A stretch of DNA of 64,000 nt, taken from positions 248,001 to 312,000 of the forward strand of contig JAVXMY010000001.1 of assembly GCA_036646055.1 (NCBI GenBank). The letters run 5' to 3'. The DNA is from JAVWMQ01 sp036646055 (GTDB taxonomy: Bacteria > Bacillota > Clostridia > Peptostreptococcales > Anaerovoracaceae). How positions within the stretch are numbered: the first letter of the stretch is position 1; the number at the start of each line of letters is the position of its first letter. Shown piece by piece: positions 7,958 to 15,629 of the stretch. A program made the position numbers and the translations under genes. Under the pieces are notes generated by a model. It was given only the letters and a program-made list of their open reading frames with translations. It ran no database searches and had not been told where the DNA came from.

Positions 7958-9346
7958 TTAAAATCTAAAATATAAAAACGGATTATAAGTGTCATAGACT
8001 AAAAATGAAATTGAAACTAACATTATTGCAGCCATAATTGCAATTGCAATAATTTGATTATTCTTTTCAATCCCTTCAATCTTCTTTAACACTATTGGAC
8101 TAGATCCAATCATTCCAGCTAATATTAATACTAAATTAGTTTTGATTAAATAAAGAGTACTTAAATCAAAAAACGGATTATTTCCTACTCCAAATAATGC
8201 AGAAACATATTCTATTGAGGATGTCATATCCGGTTGACTAAAGAATACCCATCCAATTGCAACAATTACCATGGCATAAAAATGTTGCACCAATTCAGGT
8301 GTACGGCTAATGATTTTACCTAGGAAGTACTTTTCTAGAAGTAGTATTACTCCATAGTATAAGCCCCAGAATACAAAGTTCCAGCTTGCTCCATGCCATA
8401 ATCCTGTTAGTAACCATACTGCCATAATATTTCTTAAGTGGATTATAGGTTTAACTCTATTACCACCTAAGGGAATATAAACATATTCCTTAAACCAAGT
8501 GCTTAAAGAAATATGCCATCTTCTCCAAAACTCTGTAATGCTTTTAGATATATATGGATAGTTAAAGTTCATATTAAAGTCAAAGCCAAACATTTTACCA
8601 AGTCCTATGGCCATATCTGAATACCCACTAAAGTCAAAGTATATTTGAAGTGTATAGCAAATTATTCCTATCCATAAGGTTACTACTGACGCCTCTCCTA
8701 TACCAGCTTCATTAATCTGAGTATATATGAATCCTAGATTGTTTGCTAAGAGCACTTTTTTCCCTAAACCACAAACAAAATACCTAGTTCCTAGGCCAAA
8801 CTTTTCTTTGGAAATATCTCTATTATTAATCTGATGTTCTATATCCTTATACTTAATTATAGGTCCTGCAATTAACTGCGGGAACATGGATAGGTATAGG
8901 GCAAAGTTAATAAAGTTATTTTGATGTTCTACTCTACCTCTATATACGTCTATTACATAAGATAAGGCCTGGAATGTATAAAATGAAACTCCTATTGGAA
9001 GGGGCAGTTCATGATAAGATATAGACAAGCCAAATAGTCCATTAATAGTACCAATTATAAATCCAAAATATTTAAAAAATCCGATAATCAGCAGATTAAC
9101 AACTACTGCATAAATCAGACTAGCTCTGGCTTTTTTTAAGGTTTTTTGACTAATATCTACTCCAATTACATAGTTAAATAGGCAACTAAAAATAAGCAAT
9201 ATTACATATACCGGTTCGCCCCAGCCATAAAAAAATACGCTGGCCAAAAGTAATGTTATATTGCCAAATTTCTTAGGTAACAAATAATATGCTGCCAAAA
9301 CTATTGGTAAAAATATAAACAAAAAGAATATACTACTAAATACCAT
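7958..9346 (-). CDS. MBOAT family membrane O-acyltransferase (AlgI/DltB-like)
   Basis: A 462-residue integral membrane protein of the MBOAT family. The hallmark FWRRWHISLSTW and the invariant catalytic histidine in LWHGASWNF are present, with many membrane helices. AlgI, PatA and DltB relatives hand an acyl group across the membrane for O-acylation of surface polymers. No dltA or dltC is nearby, so D-alanylation of teichoic acid is unlikely and O-acetylation of a polysaccharide is the better guess. Its start overlaps the DUF4358 stop by 11 bp, implying translational coupling. Confidence 0.92.
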   Translation of the reverse strand: MVFSSIFFLFIFLPIVLAAYYLLPKKFGNITLLLASVFFYGWGEPVYVILLIFSCLFNYVIGVDISQKTLKKARASLIYAVVVNLLIIGFFKYFGFIIGTINGLFGLSISYHELPLPIGVSFYTFQALSYVIDVYRGRVEHQNNFINFALYLSMFPQLIAGPIIKYKDIEHQINNRDISKEKFGLGTRYFVCGLGKKVLLANNLGFIYTQINEAGIGEASVVTLWIGIICYTLQIYFDFSGYSDMAIGLGKMFGFDFNMNFNYPYISKSITEFWRRWHISLSTWFKEYVYIPLGGNRVKPIIHLRNIMAVWLLTGLWHGASWNFVFWGLYYGVILLLEKYFLGKIISRTPELVQHFYAMVIVAIGWVFFSQPDMTSSIEYVSALFGVGNNPFFDLSTLYLIKTNLVLILAGMIGSSPIVLKKIEGIEKNNQIIAIAIMAAIMLVSISFLVYDTYNPFLYFRF

Positions 9347-9794
9347 TAAATGCTTTCTCCCATTCTTCTACTTCTTTGGCTACCCCATAGAAGCCATATA
9401 CACCTCTAGTTGTAAAGATGTAGTTATTCACTTTACCAGCTTCTTTTGGAGCATATCCTCCAAATACTTTAGCTTGAGAATTTGTTCTTGCTTCAACCTT
9501 TTTTTCTATTGCTGCAAGTTGCCCTTTATTTGAAACCTTCACAACTAGCATTTCATCTGCTATCATTGTGTATTTGCTTTTTAAATAAAGATAGTCTGAA
9601 ACTTCCCCTTGATTTATACCCATCAGTTTCATAAGTCCTTTGTCATTAATTTGATTAAAATCTGACATTTTAACTTGAGCCTTCATTTCACCTTTAATAT
9701 CATCAAATGAAATCTTATTCATCCCACCATCAGTATACATAAACACAAAGAAACCAATTAAAAACAACACTGATACTACTTTAAATATCTTCAT
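9336..9794 (-). CDS. DUF4358 domain protein
   Basis: A 152-residue protein with an N-terminal membrane anchor or signal (residues 4-20) and an extracytoplasmic DUF4358-like domain, recognised from the pattern of a small beta domain ending in GVYGFYGV. The function of this family is unknown. It is sandwiched between SGNH hydrolase and MBOAT genes, 3 bp after one and overlapping the other, so it probably belongs to the same surface-modification system, perhaps as an accessory or chaperone. Confidence 0.72.
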   Translation of the reverse strand: MKIFKVVSVLFLIGFFVFMYTDGGMNKISFDDIKGEMKAQVKMSDFNQINDKGLMKLMGINQGEVSDYLYLKSKYTMIADEMLVVKVSNKGQLAAIEKKVEARTNSQAKVFGGYAPKEAGKVNNYIFTTRGVYGFYGVAKEVEEWEKAFNGI

Positions 9795-9797
9795 TTT

Positions 9798-10562
9798 TTA
9801 TTTAATTGCCTCCATGTAATTTCTTAGTAATAAAGGATAAAAACCATATTTAAAATGAATTCCATCAGGTTCGAAATAGTTTTTTGGATTTAGTCCGTCA
9901 TTATCAATGAAGTGATAATTGTTTTCATCACAGAATTTAACTAAAGCCTTATTATAGTCATTATATTTATCCAATCCGGGAGTCTTTTGGGCTGCCTTTT
10001 CTTCAATTGGAAATACACTTGTTATATATATTTTAGTATTAGGAAGTTCCTTTTTTATTTTATTTGTTACTTTTTTGTAGTCTTTAATAAATGGCTCAAC
10101 TTTACCTTTGTGAGCTTCCATATCGTTCATACCAAATGATAATATAATATTTCTTGGGTTCATACCCATTGCTTTTTTAATAGTGTCATCTGATGACCCT
10201 AAGCTAATTCCAATTTTTGCAACTACAACATCATTATCCAAATAGTTATAAGTAACAAGTTCTTCAGTAATAGAGTCTCCTACAATTACTGTACCTGCAA
10301 ATATTTTTTCATAATCTGATTTAGTTAGTTTACCATCTTTGGAAACATGAACATCTGATTCGCTTATTTCCTTTTCAATAGTTGATATATCTAAGGCCTC
10401 ATCTTCAGTTAACTTAGTTATGTTTTTAGAAATTTCATCCTCTGAATTCTTATCTATTACAAATATTTTAATTCCAAATCCTATAGCCAAAATCACACAC
10501 AAAATAATAATTATCACTAGGTAATTATTCTTCTTCGGCCTTGCTTTTGTTCTTCTACTCAT
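9798..10562 (-). CDS. Membrane-anchored SGNH/GDSL hydrolase
   Basis: 254 residues: a basic N-terminus, one membrane segment (14-35), a low-complexity linker and an extracellular SGNH domain. Catalytic features are the nucleophile S97 in VGDSIT, N146 in FGMND, and the D233/H236 pair in PDGIH. Such enzymes add or remove acyl groups on surface polymers. It is the promoter-proximal gene of the MBOAT cassette, with GGAGG eight bases before the ATG. Together with the DHHW protein the cassette has two SGNH-type activities, suggesting opposing or sequential acyl transfer. Confidence 0.88.
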   Translation of the reverse strand: MSRRTKARPKKNNYLVIIIILCVILAIGFGIKIFVIDKNSEDEISKNITKLTEDEALDISTIEKEISESDVHVSKDGKLTKSDYEKIFAGTVIVGDSITEELVTYNYLDNDVVVAKIGISLGSSDDTIKKAMGMNPRNIILSFGMNDMEAHKGKVEPFIKDYKKVTNKIKKELPNTKIYITSVFPIEEKAAQKTPGLDKYNDYNKALVKFCDENNYHFIDNDGLNPKNYFEPDGIHFKYGFYPLLLRNYMEAIK

Positions 10563-10582
10563 CTATTAATCCTCCGTTCCTC

Positions 10583-10611
10583 ATTTTACTACTTCCACCA
10601 TCTAAAATCAA
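10583..10611 (-). promoter_or_regulatory. Promoter of the O-acylation cassette
   Basis: Minus-strand TTGATT (10606-10611), 17 bp, TAAAAT (10583-10588), about 20 bp before the SGNH start codon at 10562. Confidence 0.6.
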
Positions 10612-10667
10612 CCGATTCCTATTAATTTTGCCAAAGAGAATTAGTCTTTGCTCAATTTAAATTAGTA

Positions 10668-10697
10668 TTCACTCAATTACTTGTTTTGTGTTATACT
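10668..10697 (+). promoter_or_regulatory. Candidate promoter of map
   Basis: TTCACT (10668-10673), 18 bp, TATACT (10692-10697), about 40 bp before the map start codon. The -10 is good and the -35 moderate. Confidence 0.5.
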
Positions 10698-10736
10698 ACC
10701 TTTGTAAGTTTAATATAATTAACAAAGGAGATTGTT

Positions 10737-11609
10737 TTGAAAAATATAGATCGTAACGACCCATGTTGGTGTGGAAGCGGCAAGAAGTATAAGAAATGCC
10801 ACTTGGATTTTGATGAAAAAATTAGAATCATAGGTGATAAAGGACATATGGTTCCTCCTAGAGATATAATTAAAAATAATGACCAAATAGAAATGATTAA
10901 AAAAAGTGCTGCTATTAATATTGCAGTTTTAGATTATGTTGGTAAAAACATCAAAGAAGGTGTAACAACGGAAGACATAGATAAATGGGTTTATGAGGAA
11001 ACTACTAGACTAGGTGGTACTCCAGCCACATTAGGATATGAAGGTTACCCAAAAAGCGTGTGCACTTCAATTAACAACCAAGTTTGCCACGGTATCCCAT
11101 CACCAGACATTATCCTCCAAAATGGAGACATTATCAATGTAGACTGTTCTACAATTTTAGATGGCTACTTCTCAGATTCTTCAAGAATGTTTATTATTGG
11201 TGACGTTGATCCTGAAGTCAAAAAATTAGTTGAAGTAACTAAAAAAAGCATTGAAATTGGATTAAGTAAGGTAAAACCTTGGGGCTTCCTAGGAGATGTT
11301 GGCGGAGCTATTAACCAATATGCCATTTCAAATGGTTACAGCGTAGTTCGAGAAATCGGAGGCCATGGTATTGGCTTAGAGTTCCATGAAGAACCTTGGG
11401 TTAGCTTCGTTTCAGAACCTAATACTGAAATGTTAATGGTTCCTGGAATGATGTTTACTATTGAACCAATGATCAACATGGGCACAGCAGATATATATAT
11501 GGACGAAGAAGATGGTTGGGGCGTCTATACTGCAGATGACAAGGCTTCAGCACAATGGGAAGTCCAGGTTTTAGTCACTGAAGACGGATACGAAATTATT
11601 TCATACTAA
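10737..11609 (+). CDS. map: Methionine aminopeptidase, type I, with SEC-C zinc motif
   Basis: Removes the initiator methionine from new proteins in the cytosol. The 290 residues begin with a SEC-C zinc-binding motif (C10, C12, C21, H22 in NDPCWCGSGKKYKKCH), a ribosome-associated type of N-terminal extension common in clostridial MetAP, followed by the pita-bread domain. Metal ligands appear in NVDCSTILDGYFSD, GGHGIG, TIEP and WEVQ. Translation starts at TTG (10737) with AAAGGAG upstream; the frame opens directly into the SEC-C motif. The metallophosphoesterase follows 17 bp later, probably in the same transcript. Confidence 0.95.
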   Translation: MKNIDRNDPCWCGSGKKYKKCHLDFDEKIRIIGDKGHMVPPRDIIKNNDQIEMIKKSAAINIAVLDYVGKNIKEGVTTEDIDKWVYEETTRLGGTPATLGYEGYPKSVCTSINNQVCHGIPSPDIILQNGDIINVDCSTILDGYFSDSSRMFIIGDVDPEVKKLVEVTKKSIEIGLSKVKPWGFLGDVGGAINQYAISNGYSVVREIGGHGIGLEFHEEPWVSFVSEPNTEMLMVPGMMFTIEPMINMGTADIYMDEEDGWGVYTADDKASAQWEVQVLVTEDGYEIISY

Positions 11610-11626
11610 ATATAAAAGGATAATCT

Positions 11627-12832
11627 ATGATAGCACTATTATTATTACCAATTTACATAGCCCTTGGTGCCTATGTTTACAAATTTAGCTTAAGGTGGAT
11701 TAAAGCCTGCCATGGTTTCTTTCACAGCAAACCCTTTAAAGTAACCTACTTTACTGTGTTCTTTGTTATGTTGCTTTCACCTGGAATAGCATTTCTAATG
11801 CCTAAGAATAAACTCGGGCGAATAGCCCAAATAATCAGCGACTACTGGATTGGTATATTTGCAATTACTCTAGTATTAATCTTGATTTTGCATCTCATTA
11901 AATTTATTGCTACCAAAACTGGCAAAATATCTAAAGAAAAATGGCGTAGGCGAAAATACCTTGCAATTACAGGAACTTTAGTCTTCCTTTTGACCATATC
12001 CTTTAGCGCCCTTGGCATATATCAAAGCAAAGCAATAGTTGAAACCAATTATAATGTGTCAATTAACAAAAATACTTCTATTGATGATTTAAACATTGTT
12101 CTAATTGCAGATTTACACATGGGCTACAACATTGGAGTTAAGTCATTAACCAAAATAGTAAATAAAATAAATAATATGGACCCAGATTTGGTTTGTATTG
12201 CTGGAGATATATTTAATAATAATTATGATGCCTTAGAAAATGATAAAAAGATGATAGAAATCCTTTCAAAACTAAAAACCAAGTATGGAGTTTATGCTGC
12301 TTATGGGAACCATGACATTGATGAACCAATACTTGCAGGTTTCACCTTTAGTTACGGAAAGAATAAAAAAGATAGACCAATGAGTGACCCTCGTATGGAC
12401 AAGTTTTTAGAAAAAGCTAACATTAAACTGCTTCAAGATGAAGTGCTTTCAATCAATAATGAATTTTATTTGGGAGGTAGGTTAGATAGGGAAAAACCCG
12501 GTCGTAGGACTGCAGTTCGTCTAACAGAGAAGGAAATTATGGCTGGCATAGACCAATCTAAACCAGTAATCATCATTGACCATGAGCCTACAACTGAATC
12601 CTTTGAGGGACTTTCCAAATATGGAACAGATTTAGACTTAGGAGGACATACTCATAACGGTCAATTCTTCCCCCTTAACTTAACAGCTAAACTAATGTGG
12701 GATAACCCGGCTGGAGAGTTAAAAATCGGCAATATGACTTCAGTAGTCACTTCAGGTGTGGGAGTATTTGGGCCTAATATGAGACTTGGAACTCACAGTG
12801 AAATTGTAAATATAAATGTTAAATTCAAATAA
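11627..12832 (+). CDS. Membrane-anchored metallophosphoesterase
   Basis: 401 residues. The first 140 or so hold about four hydrophobic membrane segments; the rest is a calcineurin-like phosphoesterase domain facing the outside or the membrane surface. All five metal blocks are visible: IADLHMG, AGDIFNN, YGNHD, IDHEP and GGHTHNGQ. It resembles the YkuE/YaeI class, which includes lipid-phosphate hydrolases acting at the membrane. The true substrate is unknown. It follows map closely and is closed by a strong terminator. Confidence 0.88.
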   Translation: MIALLLLPIYIALGAYVYKFSLRWIKACHGFFHSKPFKVTYFTVFFVMLLSPGIAFLMPKNKLGRIAQIISDYWIGIFAITLVLILILHLIKFIATKTGKISKEKWRRRKYLAITGTLVFLLTISFSALGIYQSKAIVETNYNVSINKNTSIDDLNIVLIADLHMGYNIGVKSLTKIVNKINNMDPDLVCIAGDIFNNNYDALENDKKMIEILSKLKTKYGVYAAYGNHDIDEPILAGFTFSYGKNKKDRPMSDPRMDKFLEKANIKLLQDEVLSINNEFYLGGRLDREKPGRRTAVRLTEKEIMAGIDQSKPVIIIDHEPTTESFEGLSKYGTDLDLGGHTHNGQFFPLNLTAKLMWDNPAGELKIGNMTSVVTSGVGVFGPNMRLGTHSEIVNINVKFK

Positions 12833-12835
12833 AAA

Positions 12836-12880
12836 GATACCCAAGGTGCCATAAAGGTCTCTTGGGTATTCTTGTTTTTA
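12836..12880. terminator. Bidirectional terminator between phosphoesterase and recR
   Basis: ATACCCAAG (12837-12845) pairs with CTTGGGTAT (12861-12869), with A-rich and T-rich flanks. It ends both the plus-strand phosphoesterase and the minus-strand recR operon. Confidence 0.85.
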
Positions 12881-12886
12881 TCTTTA

Positions 12887-13489
12887 TTAAATTATATTTC
12901 TACCTTCAACAGCTTTAAGAAGTGTTATTTCATCTGCATATTCAAGGTCTCCACCAACAGGTATTCCATGAGCAATTCTGCTAACTTTAATTCCAGTTGG
13001 TTTAATTAATCTTGCAATATACATAGCTGTGGCTTCACCTTCTATGGTAGGATTTGTTGCAACTATAATTTCTTCAATCTGTTCATTTTCCTGAAGTCTT
13101 ACAATTAATTGCTTTAGGTTAATATCTTCTGGTCCAATTCCATCCATTGGAGAAATTGCCCCATGAAGCACGTGGTAGGTTCCACGAAATTCTTTAATCT
13201 TCTCCATAGCAAAGACATCTTTAGGACTTTCTACTACACAAATAACCTTTGGATCTCTACTCTGATCTGTACAAATTCTGCAAGGGTCCTCATCTGTAAG
13301 GTTTCCACAAACACTACAATATTTCATGTTCTTCTTGGCATTTGTAATAGAAAGAGCTAAAGCCTCTGCTTCATGTTGATCTAATGACAAAATATGAAAA
13401 GCAAGTCTTTGAGCAGTCTTACCTCCAATACCTGGAAGTTTAGAAAGTTCACTTATTAATTTGCTAAGAGGTTTTGCATAGTTTTTCAT
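12887..13489 (-). CDS. recR: Recombination mediator RecR
   Basis: 200 residues, the normal family length. It helps RecF/RecO load RecA on gapped DNA. A helix-hairpin-helix (LPGIGGKTAQRLAFHI), a four-cysteine zinc motif (CSVCG...CRIC, about 57-72) and a Toprim domain are in canonical order. The start codon overlaps the ybaB stop in TAATG, a typical translational coupling, and the dnaX-ybaB-recR order is the classical arrangement. Confidence 0.97.
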   Translation of the reverse strand: MKNYAKPLSKLISELSKLPGIGGKTAQRLAFHILSLDQHEAEALALSITNAKKNMKYCSVCGNLTDEDPCRICTDQSRDPKVICVVESPKDVFAMEKIKEFRGTYHVLHGAISPMDGIGPEDINLKQLIVRLQENEQIEEIIVATNPTIEGEATAMYIARLIKPTGIKVSRIAHGIPVGGDLEYADEITLLKAVEGRNII

Positions 13490-13842
13490 TATAACAGTCC
13501 TGGAGGTAATCCTAAGCTTCCTGTTAGTTTATTCATTTCGTTTCCTGAAATTTCTTCCATCTGTCTCATAGCTTCATTTGTTGCAACCATAATTAAGTCC
13601 TGAAGCATTTCAATATCATCTGGATCTACAATTTCAGGTTTAAGTTCAATGGCCGTAATCTGCTTTTCTCCTGTTACTGTAACAGAAACTGCACCGCCAC
13701 CTGCTGTAGCTGTTGTTTCCATTTTGTTTATTTCTTCCTGCATTTCATCCATCTTCTGCTGAATCATTTGCATCTGTGCCATCTGCTGCATATTGCCCTT
13801 TGGAGCCTTTGGCTTCTTACCGGCTTTCATTCCTTTACCCAT
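13489..13842 (-). CDS. YbaB/EbfC family nucleoid-associated protein
   Basis: 117 residues. A small dimeric DNA-binding protein encoded between dnaX and recR in most bacteria. The N-terminus is rich in Lys, Gln and Met, followed by the alpha-beta core with GGGAVSVTVTG and a C-terminal PPGLL. It is presumed to coat or bridge DNA; its exact role in replication restart or repair is unsettled. It is coupled to recR and lies 13 bp after dnaX. Confidence 0.95.
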   Translation of the reverse strand: MGKGMKAGKKPKAPKGNMQQMAQMQMIQQKMDEMQEEINKMETTATAGGGAVSVTVTGEKQITAIELKPEIVDPDDIEMLQDLIMVATNEAMRQMEEISGNEMNKLTGSLGLPPGLL

Positions 13843-13855
13843 TTCAAAATTCCTC

Positions 13856-15400
13856 CTACTTTTCTAATTTGACCTCTTGACCAAATAGACTAGATACTGT
13901 TGAAACTACAGCATCAAAATTTTCTGAAGTTTCTTCTATCTTTTGGTCCATATCAATAACTTTTATATATCTTCTAGTTCCTGAAACCTTTTCACAAAGA
14001 TCTGCAAAGAACTCTTTGTCACTATCAATCATCCCATAAACTACAGGATTAGTAGTACCAATTACTATTTCATTTTCTTTTATTCCCTTAGCCGAAGTAG
14101 ACTTAAGAGTTAAGTAATGGCCTTTAGTAATTAATGCTTCATCAATAATTCTATGCCATAGTTTTTCCACTTCTGCCTTAGAAGTAGTATCAACAGTAAT
14201 AGGATTACCCTTAGAATTATCAGTTGCTGTCTTATGTGCTTTACTAGCTTCCTCTTCTTTTGCCGCCTTAATATTAATTGGGGCAGAACTCATAACTCTT
14301 CCTTGGGTCTGTATTCCTGAAACCATAGTACTTGCTAGTTTAACAAGACAAAGTTCAAGTAAAATTCTTGGTTTTGAAGAATACTTTGCTTCTGAAATAG
14401 TTTTAGATATTTCCAAAATACCATCGTTGATTTCAACTAAATCTAGCACTTCACTTTGTTTCTTAACAGTTTCAATGTTTTCCATTGACATGTTAAGCAT
14501 ATTCTCTGGATTTTTAACATACTTAGCCATTAGTAAGTTTCTATAATGTACTAACCATCCCATTAAAACCTGTCTTGCATCCTTACCACCTGCAAGGATT
14601 TTATCTAGTAGCAAAACTCCACTAGAAGGGTCCTTACCAATTACGTAGTTTGTAAGTTCAATATATGTATCTTCCCCTACAGCGCCTAAGGAATCTAATA
14701 CCTGGGTTCTATCAATTTCACCATCACGACCTGAAATACACTGGTCTAAAAGTGTTAAACCATCTCTAACAGATCCGTCTGCATTTATTGCAATAAGATT
14801 GACAGCTTCATTGGTAATTTCCACATTTAATTCACCGCAAATCATTTTCATTCGGCCAATTAATTCATCAAGGCCAACTCTTCTAAAGTCCATTCTCATA
14901 CATCTGCTTAAAATGGTTTGTGGAAGTTTGTTAGGCTCAGTAGTGGCTAATATAAATACTACATTTTCAGGTGGTTCCTCTAGAGTCTTTAGCAACGCAT
15001 TAAAAGCACTATTAGACAGCATATGCACCTCGTCTATAATATAGACTTTAGTTCTACCCACTGAAGGTGGATAGTTAACACTTTCTCTAAGTTCACGAAT
15101 ATTATCTACACCAGTATTTGATGCCGCATCAATTTCGATTAAATCAATAAAGTTGCCTTCTTTAATTGCAAGGCAATTATCACATACCCCGCAAGGCTTA
15201 TTTTCATTTAAGCAATTTAATCCCTTAGCCAAAAGCCTGGCAGCTGTTGTCTTACCAGTACCTCTAGTTCCACAAAACAGATAGGCATGATTTACTGTAT
15301 TATTATTTATTTGATTTTTTAGTACTTTTACTATGTGATTTTGACCAAGTACATCTTCAAATACTTCTGGTCTATAAGCACGATATATTACTTTGTACAT
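13856..15400 (-). CDS. dnaX: DNA polymerase III subunit gamma/tau
   Basis: 514 residues. The clamp-loader ATPase of the replisome. Walker A is GTRGTGKTT, the zinc motif is CLNENKPCGVCDNC, Walker B is IIDEVHM, and the arginine-finger SRC motif lies in ILSRCMRMDF. The C-terminal third is variable, as expected for tau domains that contact the helicase and polymerase. The start at 15400 has GAGGG just upstream. The SRP RNA gene lies immediately upstream on the same strand, the classical Firmicute neighbour. Confidence 0.97.
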   Translation of the reverse strand: MYKVIYRAYRPEVFEDVLGQNHIVKVLKNQINNNTVNHAYLFCGTRGTGKTTAARLLAKGLNCLNENKPCGVCDNCLAIKEGNFIDLIEIDAASNTGVDNIRELRESVNYPPSVGRTKVYIIDEVHMLSNSAFNALLKTLEEPPENVVFILATTEPNKLPQTILSRCMRMDFRRVGLDELIGRMKMICGELNVEITNEAVNLIAINADGSVRDGLTLLDQCISGRDGEIDRTQVLDSLGAVGEDTYIELTNYVIGKDPSSGVLLLDKILAGGKDARQVLMGWLVHYRNLLMAKYVKNPENMLNMSMENIETVKKQSEVLDLVEINDGILEISKTISEAKYSSKPRILLELCLVKLASTMVSGIQTQGRVMSSAPINIKAAKEEEASKAHKTATDNSKGNPITVDTTSKAEVEKLWHRIIDEALITKGHYLTLKSTSAKGIKENEIVIGTTNPVVYGMIDSDKEFFADLCEKVSGTRRYIKVIDMDQKIEETSENFDAVVSTVSSLFGQEVKLEK

Positions 15401-15429
15401 ATTCCCTCACTGACTTTCCTAAAAAATAA

Positions 15430-15579
15430 TTGCCCTTTAGTAGCTCCACATTAATGCAAAAGGCTTGTCTGCGGCACATAAGCTGATCCACTTATTGCTG
15501 CTTCCTTCCGGACCTGACAAGATTCATAGAGTCTTATTGCGCAGGACCCTAAGCAGATATGGAGCTGCCAAAAGGCAAT
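15430..15579 (-). ncRNA. ffs: Signal recognition particle RNA (small, 4.5S-like)
   Basis: The invariant SRP helix 8 signature GTCAGGTCCGGAAGGAAGCA lies on the minus strand near 15505-15525. The ends pair in a long stem: TTGCCTTTTGGCAGCTCCA at the 5' end with TGGAGCTACTAAAGGGCAA at the 3' end, giving an RNA of about 150 nt. The RNA scaffolds Ffh in co-translational membrane targeting. No Bacillus-type Alu domain is evident, although the length is greater than the 100 or so nt of minimal forms. Ends are estimated from the pairing. Confidence 0.93.
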
Positions 15580-15590
15580 TCATCTTTTCT

Positions 15591-15619
15591 ATTATAGATT
15601 GTAATCGCCTTTAAGTCAA
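15591..15619 (-). promoter_or_regulatory. Promoter of the SRP RNA gene
   Basis: TTGACT (15614-15619), exactly 17 bp, TATAAT (15591-15596) on the minus strand; transcription should begin about 15584, matching the RNA 5' end. It is one of the strongest promoters in the window. Confidence 0.9.
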
Positions 15620-15629
15620 CTTTTTTCTC

